A DNA stretch of 64,000 bases from Actinospica robiniae DSM 44927 (GTDB lineage: Bacteria; Actinomycetota; Actinomycetes; Streptomycetales; Catenulisporaceae), in NCBI RefSeq assembly GCF_000504285.1, contig NZ_KI632511.1:8228154-8292153 (forward strand), in the 5' to 3' direction. Positions 51,538-62,100 of the stretch are shown here, piece by piece. Position 1 is the stretch's first letter; each line of letters opens with the position of its first letter. The position numbers and the translations under genes were made by a program. A model generated the notes under the pieces. It made no database searches, was not told the DNA's origin, and saw only the letters and a program-made list of their open reading frames with translations.

Positions 51538-53946
51538 ATGCCTGAGCACAGCAGCCCACCACCGCGCCGACGCTCCCTCCTGGCCACCGCGGCCCTGATC
51601 GCGAGCAGTCTGACCGGCTCGTTCGCCGTCGCCGTGGCCGCCGCACCGGCCGCCCACGCCGCCACCGTCCCGCCCGCCCCGTCGGGCTGGAACACCGTCT
51701 TCTCCGACAACTTCGCCGGCTCCGCGGGCACCGCGCCGTCGGCCGGCAACTGGTTCTACGACATCGGTACCGGCTACGGCACCGGTGAGCACGAGCAGAC
51801 CACGAACTCGACCAACAACGTCTACGTGGACGGCAACGGCCACCTCGTGCTCAAGGCCACCGAGAGCGGCACCGCCTGGACCTCCGCCCGGATCGAGAGC
51901 ACCCGGGACGACTTCCAGGCCCCGGCCGGCGGCCAGCTCGAGATGACCGCGTCGATCGAGCAGCCCAACCCGGCCAACGGCCTCGGCTACTGGCCCGCGT
52001 TCTGGGCCCTGGGCTCGCCGATGCGCACCGGCGGCGGCTGGCCGCAGTCCGGCGAGATCGACATGATGGAGGACGTCAACGGGCTGAACGAGGCGTCGCA
52101 GACCCTGCACGACTCGGCCAACAGCCCCGGCCACGCCCTGATGGCCTGCCCGGACACCTCCTCGAGCTGCCAGACCGGCTACCACACCTACTCGGTCATC
52201 ATCAACCGGGTGAACACCAGTGCCGAATACCTCGAGTTCCTGATGGACGGCAACGTCGAGTCCACCATCACCGAGGCCTCGGTCGGCACCGCGGCCTGGC
52301 AGGCGGCCATCGACCACGGCTTCTTCATCATCTTCGACCTGGCCATGGGCGGGAACTACCCGGACGGGATCTACGGCTCGGCCACCCCGACCACGGCCAC
52401 CAGCTCCGGCGCGTCCATGAGCGTCGGCTACGTCGCGGTGTACGAGCAGGGCGGCAACTCCACGCCGTCCGGCACGGCCACCGCCACCGGCCAGCTCACC
52501 GGCAACGGCGGACTGTGCGCCACCAACCAGAACTCGCTCAACACCGAGGGCAACCCGCTGTACCTGAGCGCGTGCAACGGCAGCGCCGGGCAGCAGTGGT
52601 CGCCTTACTCCGACGGCACCGTGCGGGTCCAGGGCGGCTGCCTCGACGTGGTCAGTGCCGGCACGACCAGCGGCACGAACGTGGACTGGTATCCATGTAA
52701 CGGCTCCAATGCCCAGAACTGGACGCACCAGGCCAACGGCGAGGTGACCAACCCGAACTCAGGGCTCTGCCTGACCGAGCCCGGGGGCAACAGCGGCACC
52801 CGGCTCGACATCGAGACCTGCACCGGCGCGGCCACGCAGATATGGAACTTCCCGACCGGCGGGTCCCAGGGCGGCAACACCGTCACGGTGGCCAACCCGG
52901 GCAATCAGACCTCGACGGTGGGCACCGCGGCCAGCGCGCAGGTGAGCGCCTCTGACTCGGGCTCCGGGCAGACGCTGACCTACACGGCCTCCGGCCTGCC
53001 GGCCGGCCTGTCGATCAACGCCTCGACCGGCCTGATCTCGGGCACCCCGACCGCGGCGGGCACCTCGAACGTGACGGTCACCGCGAAGGACGGCACCGGA
53101 GCCACCGGCACGACCTCCTTCACCTGGACGGTCAACGCGGCCGGCGGCGGGACCTGCGGCACCACCAACGTCGCGCTCGGCAAGACCGCCACCGCCTCCT
53201 CGCTGGAGAACGCCGGGGATCCGGCCTCGGCCGCGGTCGACGGCAACACCGGCACCCGCTGGTCCAGCGCGTTCAGCGACCCGCAGTGGCTGGAAGTGGA
53301 CCTCGGCCAGACCACGTCGATCTGCCAGGTGGTGCTGAACTGGGAGACGGCCTACGCGACCGCGTTCCAGATCCAGACCTCCAACGACGGCTCGACCTGG
53401 ACCACGATCTACTCCACCACCACCGGCACCGGTGGCACGCAGACGCTGAACATCTCCGGCTCCGGACGCTACATCCGGATGTACGGCACGGCGCGGGCCA
53501 CCCAGTACGGCTACTCGCTGTGGGAGTTCCAGCTCTTCTCGAGCGGCAGCGGCACCAGCAGCTCGCTGCTCTCCCAGGGCAAGACGACCACCGCCTCGTC
53601 GTTGGAGAACGCGTCCTTCACCGCCGCGGCCGCCACCGACGGGAACACCGGCACCCGCTGGTCCAGCGCGTTCAGCGACCCGCAGTGGCTGGAAGTGGAC
53701 CTCGGCGCCACGCACACCGTCAACCAGGTCGCGCTCGACTGGGAGGCGGCCTACGCGACCGCGTTCCAGATCCAGACCTCCAACGACGGCTCGACCTGGA
53801 CCACGATCTACTCCACCACCACCGGCACCGGCGGAAACCAGACGCTGAGCGTCTCGGGCAGCGGCCGGTACGTCCGGATGTACGGCACGGCGCGGGCCAC
53901 CCAGTACGGCTACTCGCTGTGGGAGTTCCAGGCCTACGGAAGCTGA
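51538..53946 (+). CDS. Secreted GH16 beta-glucanase with CBM13, Ig-like and two F5/8C modules
   Basis: The 802-residue protein has a signal peptide (1-41, ending AAHA-AT). The GH16 domain (~45-305) has catalytic motif Glu173-Ile-Asp175-Met-Met-Glu178 in GEIDMMED. A ricin-B/CBM13 domain (~315-440), a putative-Ig He_PIG domain (~448-535, GLPAGLSINASTGLISGTPT) and two F5/8C discoidin/CBM32 domains (~543-670, ~678-802) follow. The six-residue active-site form (ExDxxE) fits laminarinase-like beta-1,3-glucanases. AAGGGAAA lies upstream. The two F5/8C units are nearly identical in DNA. Confidence 0.92.
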   Translation: MPEHSSPPPRRRSLLATAALIASSLTGSFAVAVAAAPAAHAATVPPAPSGWNTVFSDNFAGSAGTAPSAGNWFYDIGTGYGTGEHEQTTNSTNNVYVDGNGHLVLKATESGTAWTSARIESTRDDFQAPAGGQLEMTASIEQPNPANGLGYWPAFWALGSPMRTGGGWPQSGEIDMMEDVNGLNEASQTLHDSANSPGHALMACPDTSSSCQTGYHTYSVIINRVNTSAEYLEFLMDGNVESTITEASVGTAAWQAAIDHGFFIIFDLAMGGNYPDGIYGSATPTTATSSGASMSVGYVAVYEQGGNSTPSGTATATGQLTGNGGLCATNQNSLNTEGNPLYLSACNGSAGQQWSPYSDGTVRVQGGCLDVVSAGTTSGTNVDWYPCNGSNAQNWTHQANGEVTNPNSGLCLTEPGGNSGTRLDIETCTGAATQIWNFPTGGSQGGNTVTVANPGNQTSTVGTAASAQVSASDSGSGQTLTYTASGLPAGLSINASTGLISGTPTAAGTSNVTVTAKDGTGATGTTSFTWTVNAAGGGTCGTTNVALGKTATASSLENAGDPASAAVDGNTGTRWSSAFSDPQWLEVDLGQTTSICQVVLNWETAYATAFQIQTSNDGSTWTTIYSTTTGTGGTQTLNISGSGRYIRMYGTARATQYGYSLWEFQLFSSGSGTSSSLLSQGKTTTASSLENASFTAAAATDGNTGTRWSSAFSDPQWLEVDLGATHTVNQVALDWEAAYATAFQIQTSNDGSTWTTIYSTTTGTGGNQTLSVSGSGRYVRMYGTARATQYGYSLWEFQAYGS
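53200..53940. repeat. Tandem F5/8C-domain DNA duplication
   Basis: The halves 53200-53530 and 53612-53939 share long identical runs, e.g. around GGCACCCGCTGGTCCAGCGC (53250 and 53650) and from GCGACCGCGTTCCAGATCCA to the CACCACCGGCACCGG tract, plus the same end ACTCGCTGTGGGAGTTCCAG. The offset is about 411 bases. It indicates recent duplication or ongoing conversion. Confidence 0.88.
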
Positions 53947-53955
53947 TATGAACAG

Positions 53956-53983
53956 GCGGTGCCGGACGTCACTCCGGCACCGC
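53956..53983. terminator. Hairpin terminator after GH16 gene
   Basis: GCGGTGCCGGA pairs perfectly with TCCGGCACCGC around CGTCAC, ten bases after the stop codon. Confidence 0.8.
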
Positions 53984-54162
53984 TGAACAGCTCCCGTACC
54001 AGCGGAGACAACGAAATCTTCGATTCTCATCAGACGCGGCCGGGCCCTGCCCGGCCGCGTCCCTTACGCTCTTGCCTCGGAGCGTGACCGCGTGATACCA
54101 AGACACAACCGTCGTCGTGCCTTGATCCACTCCGAGCGCGGCGCGCGAGGAGAGGGGGGAGC

Positions 54163-55164
54163 TTGCCGCCGCCGTTCGGGCTGGGACGCAAGGAGCGCCA
54201 TCCGGCTTCACTGCACGCCTGGCTCGTGCGGGCCGTCGCCGACGAGCCGGCGCTCGGGGACGAGCCGTTGCGCCGGGCCGCGCGGCACGCGGCCATGGGC
54301 AGCTGGGAGCACGCCCGCGACCTGCTCGCGGTCAGCGGCAAGGACTGGCCGCTGCGCGGGCACCGCATCAGCGTCCTGGCACGTGGCGCGCTCGGGCTGC
54401 AGTGGCCCACCGCCTGGCTGCTGGCCGAGCCGGAGAGCCTGGACGCGCGGGTGCTGGGCGCGCACGTGGACGTCCTCGAACTCAGGGCCCTGATCCTTCG
54501 GCGCGATCCGTCCGCCACCGACGAATCGGCCCGGGCCGTGGTCGGAGGGCTGGAGGAGCTCGCCGAGCTGGCCCCGGGCGATCCGGGCCCGTGGATCAGC
54601 CTGCTGGCACTCGCCCCGGTGCTGGGGGAGGGCCGGGCGGAGCGGATGCAGTGGGGGGAGGCCTCGTTCGAGAGCGGGGAGCAGAGCTTCGAGTGGTTCC
54701 GCGCGGCCCTCGAGCGCGACCCGGAGAACTGGCTGGCCCACCAGTACATGCTCCGAGCCCAGATCGCCCGGGTGCGGATGGGCCCGCCACGCGAGAGCAT
54801 CGCATTGCTCGACTACGCCGCGGCTGTCGCCGCGTCTGCGGCCCCTGATTCGCCGCTCGTGGTCATGGGCGTGCACGCGGCCGCCGCACTGGATCGGGCG
54901 GCGATCACCCCGCGTTTGCGACCGGCCGAGCTGAGCTGGTTCAACGAACGGCTCGCCCACGACCTGGACACCGCCTTCGACGGCTGGTTCCGCGGCGCCG
55001 AACTGCGCCGCCACCCGCAGGCCGGCCACGACCTCGTCGCGCTGGCCGACGCGTTACTGCAGGCCCGTCGACCCGCCGAGGCCCGGCTGGTCGCCGCCGA
55101 GCTGGCCGCGATCACCGGCATCGAACTCCCGCCGGATGCCGCCGTCGCGGACCCGGCGTCTTGA
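54163..55164 (+). CDS. Hypothetical helical-repeat (TPR-like) protein
   Basis: The 333-residue, alanine- and leucine-rich helical protein contains TPR-like spacing (AARHAAMGSWEHARDLLAV, FRAALERDPENWLAHQYM, ADALLQARRPAEARLVAAEL). No enzymatic motif is seen. TTG 54163 is supported by GAGAGGGGGGAGC directly upstream and by the absence of other starts. Probably monocistronic; the permease follows 43 bases later and could be co-transcribed. Confidence 0.75.
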   Translation: MPPPFGLGRKERHPASLHAWLVRAVADEPALGDEPLRRAARHAAMGSWEHARDLLAVSGKDWPLRGHRISVLARGALGLQWPTAWLLAEPESLDARVLGAHVDVLELRALILRRDPSATDESARAVVGGLEELAELAPGDPGPWISLLALAPVLGEGRAERMQWGEASFESGEQSFEWFRAALERDPENWLAHQYMLRAQIARVRMGPPRESIALLDYAAAVAASAAPDSPLVVMGVHAAAALDRAAITPRLRPAELSWFNERLAHDLDTAFDGWFRGAELRRHPQAGHDLVALADALLQARRPAEARLVAAELAAITGIELPPDAAVADPAS

Positions 55165-55207
55165 GCACCGCCGTGTTCCGAGCCCCTCTCCCCGTTCTGG
55201 AGTCCAC

Positions 55208-56830
55208 GTGCGCAACTCTCCGATCCGCATCGACACCGGCAAGGCTTCGGCCCTCGTCGCAGCGGAGGAAGCGGAGGCCGCGGACGCCGAGCAGCTGCGC
55301 AACCTCGGCTATCCTCAGCTGCTTCGCCGCGGTCTGAGCGGATTCCGCAACGCCGGCGTCGCCTACTCGATCATCTGCGTCACCGGCGGCATGTCTTTGA
55401 CCTACGGCCTGATCGGCATGGTCTACGGCGGACCGGCCGTGGTGTTCTGGGGCTGGCTCGGCGTCGGCCTGCTCGTGCTCGCGCTCGGCGCGGCGATGGG
55501 CGAGCTGACCTCGGCCTATCCCACCTCCGGCGGCCTGTATTACTGGTCCGCCCGGCTCGCCCGGCACCACAGCGCGGCCTGGGCCTGGTTCACCGGCTGG
55601 TTCAACGTGGTCGGCCTGGTCGCGGGTGTGGCCGCGTCCTCGTACGGGTTCACCTTCTTCGCCTGCGCGTTCGGCGACATGCAGTGGGGCTGGAACGTCA
55701 CGCCGACGCTGGAGGGCATCGTCTACGTCGCGGTGCTGCTCGTGATGGCGGTGCTCGGCTCCTTCGGCGGGAAGATCATCGGCTTTTTCGGCGCGCTGAG
55801 CATCTGGTGGAACACGGTACTGAGCCTGGTGATCATCATCGCGTTGCTAGCCGTGCCCGAGCACCACCAGAGCGCCGGCTTCGTCCTGACCACCTTCGTC
55901 AACCGTTCCACCCTTCACTGGAACTGGTACGTCTCGATCCTCGGCCTGCTGGTCGGCGCCGAGACCTTCGTGGGCTACGACGCGTGCGCGCACCTGTCCG
56001 AGGAGACCAAGCAGCCGGGTGTGGCCGCCGCCCGCGGCATGGTCCGGGCCATCCTGGCCGCGACCGTGCTCGGCGCCATCGTCATCTACGCGCTGTCCTC
56101 GGCGATTCAGGACTATGCGAGCGAGGCGGCGGGCACCCGCACGCACAGCCCGGTCGGCGACATCTTCGTGGACGCGCTCGGGTTCACCTTCGGCAAGCTG
56201 CTCGTCCTCGGCCTGGCCGTGGCCCTCTTCGTGTGCGTCAACGGATGTCTGGCCTCGAATTCGCGCATGGTCTACGCGTTCTCCCGCGACTTCGCCCGCA
56301 CCGACGACGGCCGCAACCACCGGCTCTCGAAGCTGATGAGCAGCGTCGACCTGGAGAGCCGCACGCCGCGCGTGGCCGTCTGGTTCTCCTGCCTCGGCGC
56401 GCTGCTGATCGGCGCCCTGCAGCTGTGGAGCACCGTCGCCTTCGCCACCGCGGTGACCGTCAACGTGATCGGCCTCTACACCGCGTATGCGATCCCTGTC
56501 TTTCTCCGGCTGCGGCTGGGTGACGACTTCGAGCGCGGCGCCTGGCACCTGGGCCGTTGGTCGAAGACGGTCGGCTGGATCGCAGTGGGCTGGGTCGCGC
56601 TCGCGGACGTGCTCTTCTGCCTGCCCGTGGTGCAGCCCGTCTTCACCTGGGGCGATTTCCCCTACACCCTGCCCGCCTTCCTGCTGGTGATCGGCGGCGC
56701 GGCGCTGTGGTGGGGACTGTCGGCGCGCAAGTGGTTCATCGGCCCGCGCTCCATGGGCACCCCGGAGCAGCTGGCCGCGCTGGAAGGTGAGCTGGTCGGC
56801 GCGCAGCGCTCTTCACCGACCGGGGTCTAG
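55208..56830 (+). CDS. APC-superfamily amino acid permease
   Basis: The 540-residue transporter has about 12 membrane segments. The APC motif occurs in the first segments (NAGVAYSIICVTGGMSLTYG; MGELTSAYPTSGGLYYWSARLA), followed by the substrate-site helix VGYDACAHLSEETKQPGVAAARGM, resembling the GABA/choline-type (GabP/Hnm1) subgroup. Substrate unresolved. GTG 55208 follows GGAG at six bases. The 3' end overlaps the convergent GNAT gene by 18 bases. Confidence 0.88.
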   Translation: MRNSPIRIDTGKASALVAAEEAEAADAEQLRNLGYPQLLRRGLSGFRNAGVAYSIICVTGGMSLTYGLIGMVYGGPAVVFWGWLGVGLLVLALGAAMGELTSAYPTSGGLYYWSARLARHHSAAWAWFTGWFNVVGLVAGVAASSYGFTFFACAFGDMQWGWNVTPTLEGIVYVAVLLVMAVLGSFGGKIIGFFGALSIWWNTVLSLVIIIALLAVPEHHQSAGFVLTTFVNRSTLHWNWYVSILGLLVGAETFVGYDACAHLSEETKQPGVAAARGMVRAILAATVLGAIVIYALSSAIQDYASEAAGTRTHSPVGDIFVDALGFTFGKLLVLGLAVALFVCVNGCLASNSRMVYAFSRDFARTDDGRNHRLSKLMSSVDLESRTPRVAVWFSCLGALLIGALQLWSTVAFATAVTVNVIGLYTAYAIPVFLRLRLGDDFERGAWHLGRWSKTVGWIAVGWVALADVLFCLPVVQPVFTWGDFPYTLPAFLLVIGGAALWWGLSARKWFIGPRSMGTPEQLAALEGELVGAQRSSPTGV

Positions 56831-57454
56831 ACCCACCCCAGGTCTGCCCGGACGCCACATCTTGGTGATCGGCGGCGCCGCTTCGGGCATGGCGAGCACA
56901 CCGGTCACCTCGAAGCCGAAGTGCTCGTAGAGCGGCACGTTCGAGAGCTTGCTCGACTCCAGATACGCCGGCAGGCCCTCGCGATCGCAGCGCTCTAGCC
57001 GGGAGCGCAGCAGCGCGGCCCCGACGCCCTTGCCCTGCCAGGCGGGATCGGTGCCGATCACGTGCAGATACCAGTGATCGTCCCGGGGATGCTCCTTGAA
57101 CATGACCGACTCGGTGTGCAGGGCGCGCAGCGAACGGGCCCGGAAACAGGTGATGTAGCCCGGCAGCGCGGCGATCTGCACCGTGGCGGAGGGCTGCCAG
57201 GCGCCCGGCGGCTTCCAGATCGTCGCGCCCACGATCCGGTCTTCGATGAGGGCCAGCTCCGTCGCCTCGAGCGGCAGCGCCTCGCGGCGAAGCAGTGTTC
57301 TGAAATAGCGCTGCAGCCGCCGCTCCCGGGAGGGCTGGTGCGGCAGCTGGTAGGTGAACGCCGGATCGTCGAGGAAGGCCCGGGCCAGCATCCGCGCGGC
57401 CTCCGGCACGTCGGCGCGCCCGGCCGGACGGATCGCGATGTCGAGCTTCTCCAT
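56813..57454 (-). CDS. GNAT-family N-acetyltransferase
   Basis: The 213-residue protein has beta-4 HWYLHVIGTDPAWQGKGVGAALL carrying the acetyl-CoA loop and C-terminal LESSKLSNVPLYEHFGFEVTG, a pattern shared with actinobacterial RimI-like or puromycin-acetyltransferase-type relatives. ATG 57454 starts at the conserved N-terminus; ten upstream codons are open but unneeded. Confidence 0.87.
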   Translation of the reverse strand: MEKLDIAIRPAGRADVPEAARMLARAFLDDPAFTYQLPHQPSRERRLQRYFRTLLRREALPLEATELALIEDRIVGATIWKPPGAWQPSATVQIAALPGYITCFRARSLRALHTESVMFKEHPRDDHWYLHVIGTDPAWQGKGVGAALLRSRLERCDREGLPAYLESSKLSNVPLYEHFGFEVTGVLAMPEAAPPITKMWRPGRPGVGLDPGR

Positions 57455-57537
57455 GGCGACAAGAGTGTACGGGTTCGGACTCACTTCGAGAACAAAAGTT
57501 TGATGAAAAGAGGTCTCGGCTGCGTTAGGGTCGCGGT

Positions 57538-58296
57538 ATGGCTGCTGCGCGTGTGTCCGACGTCCGCTGGGTGTGGGCCTTCATCGATCGGCCGCTGGAC
57601 GCCTTCGCCGAGGCGGCCCGGTTCTGGACGCGCGTGTCCGGCACGACGCTCTCGCCGAGGCGGGGCGGGCACGAGCAGTTCGCGACCCTCCTGCCGCCGC
57701 GCGGCGACGCCTACCTCAAACTCCAGGGCGTGTTCGAGGGCGGCGGCGCGCACCTGGACTTCGAGGTCGCGCACCTGGCCGAGACGACGGACCGGGCGGT
57801 CGCCCTCGGCGCCACGCGCGTGCTCGCCGAGGAGGGCCTGTCGGTGCTGCGCTCTCCGGCCGGCCAGCCGTTCTGCCTGACCGACTGGGACGGTCAGTCC
57901 CAGTGGCCCCCGGCCGTCACCACCCCGTCCGGCGCGCTCACCCGGGTGGACCAGATCTGTCTCGACCTCGCGCCGGAGGTGTTCGACGGGGAATCAGACT
58001 TCTGGTCCGAGCTCACCGGTTGGGACGCCGGGCCGGTCGGGGATCCCGAGTTCGGCCGGCTGCGCACTCCCGCTCACTTCCCGGTCAGGGTTCTTATTCA
58101 GCGCTGCGACGACCCCGGACCGGCCTGCGCGCACATCGACGTCGCCTGCTCGGACATCGCGGCGGTCCGGGCATGGCATGAGGAATTGGGCGCGCGGTTC
58201 GTGTGCGAGGGCCGGTATTGGACCGTGATGCGCGATCCCGCGGGCGGCATCTACTGCCTCACGCCGCGTTCTCCCGAAACCGGCCTGGCGCCGTAG
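57538..58296 (+). CDS. VOC-family protein with two glyoxalase-fold domains
   Basis: The 252-residue product contains two vicinal-oxygen-chelate modules: residues ~7-115 (WVWAFIDRPLDAFAEAARFW ... LLPPRGDAYLKLQGV) and ~130-250 (VDQICLDLAPEVFDGESDFW ... VMRDPAGGIYCLT). This is the DUF-type glyoxalase-like arrangement common in actinobacteria. No full metal triad is certain, so catalysis is uncertain. TAGGGT (57526-57531) ends six bases before the ATG, suggesting a leaderless transcript. Confidence 0.84.
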   Translation: MAAARVSDVRWVWAFIDRPLDAFAEAARFWTRVSGTTLSPRRGGHEQFATLLPPRGDAYLKLQGVFEGGGAHLDFEVAHLAETTDRAVALGATRVLAEEGLSVLRSPAGQPFCLTDWDGQSQWPPAVTTPSGALTRVDQICLDLAPEVFDGESDFWSELTGWDAGPVGDPEFGRLRTPAHFPVRVLIQRCDDPGPACAHIDVACSDIAAVRAWHEELGARFVCEGRYWTVMRDPAGGIYCLTPRSPETGLAP

Positions 58297-58338
58297 CCGA
58301 GCTCAGGGCCTGGTTCCGGAACCGGATCCGCGCCGCGG

Positions 58339-58833
58339 CTAGTCGGCGAACTTCCACGTCACCGGGATCGTCGTGTCGTGCTGATCCATGCTGATCAGCC
58401 GGGCGAAAAGGGCCGGGCTCAGGGCCAGGTCGCCGCCGGAGCACGAGCCGCAGGAGCCGACGATCGTGGCGCTCACGGTCCGACCTGCGGTGTTGGTGAT
58501 GGCGATGTGCTTGCCGCATTCGACGTTCCCGCCCAGCAGCGGCGTCGGGACCTCGACCAGGTACGCGGTGAAGGAGGCGAACATGCCGACCGGGTCGCGG
58601 CCGGAGCAGATGCCGAGGTGCACGTGATCGCCGAGCGCGTCGAAGACCACGCCCGCCTCGAGCGTCGCCGTCGCGCTGAAGACCATCGGGCCGCCGTCCG
58701 GGGCGGGATTCTCCACAGCGCCGGTCGAGGCCGCGGCGGGCCGGGCGACGGTGCAGCCCGCCAGCGTGACCAGCGCGAACAGCGCCGCGCGGAGGCCGCG
58801 GCCGGCCGGGCCGGAGCGCCGGAGCGCTCTCAT
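58339..58833 (-). CDS. Expansin-/RlpA-like secreted lipoprotein
   Basis: The 164-residue protein has a lipobox LAGC at residues ~24-27 after a charged N-terminus (MRALRRSGPAGRGLR). The mature part is a double-psi beta-barrel with conserved pattern CGKHIAITN, TVSATIVGSCGSCSGGDLALSPALFARL, close to expansin-like and Streptomyces papain-inhibitor proteins, with four cysteines that can pair. It probably binds or loosens a polysaccharide or inhibits proteases. AAGGGAG precedes ATG 58833; the frame extension to 58953 is unneeded. Confidence 0.83.
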   Translation of the reverse strand: MRALRRSGPAGRGLRAALFALVTLAGCTVARPAAASTGAVENPAPDGGPMVFSATATLEAGVVFDALGDHVHLGICSGRDPVGMFASFTAYLVEVPTPLLGGNVECGKHIAITNTAGRTVSATIVGSCGSCSGGDLALSPALFARLISMDQHDTTIPVTWKFAD

Positions 58834-59176
58834 GGTCACTCCCTTCCTCGACTTCCCTCCCATCCAAGCCCGCGCCGCGCGCCCCGCGCGCGGGTACGGG
58901 ACCGTCCGGGTGAGTGGTCCCGGGCCGACCGGTTTTGGATGTTGGTCCAACAATCACTTGCGCCACGTGCGCTGATCTACGAAGGGATTCGCTCATAATC
59001 CCCACCCGGAAGGCCTAGCGAAGGCCTTCGTTGTCTGTTACGTTACGCACCGCTCACCAATTTTGTTCGGTCGCACAACCAACCAGGCGGCCGTCGACGC
59101 GGGACTCCCACCCAGCCCGCGCGCGACGGGGTTGACGCGACCCGTCGGTCCCTCTTCGTTCGAAGGAGAACGCACG
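58834..59176. promoter_or_regulatory. Divergent expansin-like / GH15 control region
   Basis: The 343-base gap contains the palindrome TGTTGGTCCAACA (58940-58952) and an inverted repeat around GAAGGCC/GGCCTTC (59009-59029, 7-base loop). A -10-like CATAAT lies near 58994. These may be operators and a promoter for the GH15 gene. No gene is seen. Confidence 0.45.
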
Positions 59177-62100
59177 ATGGCCTCGGCACCCCGCAGGCAC
59201 CGCCGAACCAGATCCCTGACATCCGTATCCTGCGTCCTGGCGCTCACCGCCGGACTGCTCACCGCCGTCACCGCCACCGCCCTCGCGGCCAGCGCGTCCG
59301 GCGGCCCCGGATCCACCCCGTACTGGAACGAGAGCGGCGGGGTCCAGGGCTTCGCCGACTCCACCAGCTCCGCGTCGAAGGTGTCTTACACCATCGGCAA
59401 CGGCGAACTCGAGAACGCCTTCTACCCCGAAGACGACGAGCCCGACACCTACGGGCTGCAGTACTACGTCAGCAACGGCTCGAGCTTCACCGACTCAGAG
59501 GTCTCCAACACCACCCACGCCGTCACGCTGGCCGACGCCACCTCGCTGACGTGGCAGCAGACGAACACCGCGACCAACGGCGCCTTCACCATCACCAAGA
59601 CCTACATCGCGGACCCGAACGCGAGCGTCATCCTGATCCAGACGACGTTCACCAACAACACCTCAAGCCCGCTCTACCTCTACGCCGACTACCAGCCCTA
59701 CCTGGACGACCAGGGCGACGGCAACACCGGCGGCACCGACACCGCCAGCGGCGACCTCGAAGCCGTCAACGGCCCCGTGGCCAGCGCCCTCGCCGCCAGC
59801 TCCGGCTTCTCGACCTCCAGCACCGGGTACGTCGGCACCAGCAGCTCGGGCGTCAGTGAACTGACGTCAGGGTACGGGATCGCCACCACCTATTCCGGTG
59901 TCTCCAGCAGCGGCCACCTCGACCAGACCGCGCAGATCCCGGTCGGCTCCACCGGCTCGACCACCTTCACCCTCGCGCTGGCCTTCGACACCAGCGAGTC
60001 CGCCGCGATCAGCGACGCCTCCACCGCGCTCGGCAGCGGCTTCAGCTCGCTGGAGAGCAGCTTCGAGTCGGGCTGGCACAGCTGGCTGGCCGGTCTCAAC
60101 GCGCCGCCCGCCTCGGTCGAGCCGGCCTCTTCCGGCGGCACCGGCAGCGCCGCCCTGCTCAACCAGTACTACGTCTCGCTGATGGAGCTGAAGGCGGACG
60201 AGGACAAGACGTACGTCGGCGGCTTCGTCGCCTCGCCCACCGACCCGTGGGGCGCCTCGACCAGCGCCGCGGGGGCCGGAAACCACGGCTACCACCTGGT
60301 CTGGACCCGGGACGAGTACGAGATGGCCACCGCGCTGCTGGCGGCCGGCGACTCCACCGACGCCCAGGCCGCGCTCTCCTACATCCTCAAGTACGAGATC
60401 GAATCCAGCGGCGAAGCCAAGCAGAACACCTGGCTCAACGGCAACCAGGAGTGGGGCGGCCAGCAGATGGACGAGTCGGCCGACCCGATCATCCTCGCCT
60501 ACCAGCTCGGCGACACCAGCTCCACCGACTGGGCCACGCTCAAGACCGAGGCCAACTACATCGTCGCCAACGGCCCGTACACCGGCCAGGAGCGGTGGGA
60601 GGAGAACGGCGGATATTCGCCCTCGACGGTAGCCGCCGAGATCGCCGGCCTGGTGTGCGCCTACTCCCTGGCCACCAGCCAAGGTGACAGCACGGATGCC
60701 GCGACATATCTGAGCACTGCGAAGACCTGGGCGTCGAACGTGGACGGCTGGACCTACACCACCAGCGGATCGCTCGGCAGCGGCTCGTACTTCATCCGCA
60801 TCGCCCCCAACGGCACACCGAACGACTCCAACACGATCAGCATCTCCAACGGCGGCGGCAGCTACGACCAGCGCGCGGTCGTCGACGCCGGATTCCTCGA
60901 GCTGGTGCGCCTGGGCATCAAGTCCGCCTCGGCCACCGACATCACCAACTCCCTGTCCGTGGTCGACTCCACCATCGGCGTCACGACTCCGCAGGGCGTG
61001 ATGTACCACCGCTACAACCACGACGGCTACGGTGAGACCTCCACCGGAGCCGACTACACCGGCGCCGGCGTGGGCAACCTGTGGCCCGTCTTCAACGGCG
61101 AGCGCGGCGAGTACGACGTCACCGACGGCAGCGTCTCCGCCGCCGAGACCCAGCTGGGCATCATGCAGGCCTCCGCGGAGGCCGACGGCCAGATCCCCGA
61201 GCAGGTCTGGGGCGGCTCCACCGCGGCCACCGCCTCCGGCACCGGCTGGACCCTCGGCCAGCCGGACAACTCGGCCGATCCGCTGATGTGGTCGATGGCC
61301 CAGTACGTGCGCCTCGCCGACGACATCTCGCACGGCAGCGACATCGACACCCCGGCCATCGTCTGCCAGACGTTCAGCACCTGCCCGGTCTCCGTCCCCG
61401 CGGCGCCGACCGGCCTGGCCGTCACCGCCAAGAGTTCGAGCACTGTCTCGCTGTCCTGGACCGCCTCGAGCGGCGCGACCGGCTACAAGGTGCTGCGCAA
61501 CGGCACCCAGGTCGGCACGACGACCTCGACCTCTTACACCGACACCGGCCTGACCGCCGCGACTTCGTACACGTACACGGTCGAGGCGTACAACTCCGCC
61601 GGGACCTCCGCGGCGAGCTCGTCGGTCAGCGCCACCACGAACGCGGCCGGAGTAGCGCCCAACGCGCCGACCGGCCTGACCGTCGGCACCGTCACCACTA
61701 CTACCGTCCCGCTGACCTGGGCTGCGGCGACCACCAGCGGCAGCTACGCCGTCGCGGGTTACTACGTGCTGCGCAACGGAACGCAGGTCGGCACGACGAC
61801 TTCGACCTCATATACAGACACCGGCCTCAGCCCGGCAACCACGTACACGTACACGGTCAAGGCTTATGACACCGATGGCGACGTCTCGGCTGCGTCCTCG
61901 AGCGTGTCCGCCAAGACCTCGGTCGGCTACACCGAGACGTTCAATGTCACCGTCCCGGTGAACACGGCCGCATCCGGCGACACCGTCTACCTGGACGGCG
62001 ACTTCTCCGTCCTCGGCCAGGGCGGGACCGACTGGGCCGCGACCGGCGTGGCCATGACAAAGATCGACGACACTCACTACACCGCCACCGTTACCGCGAG

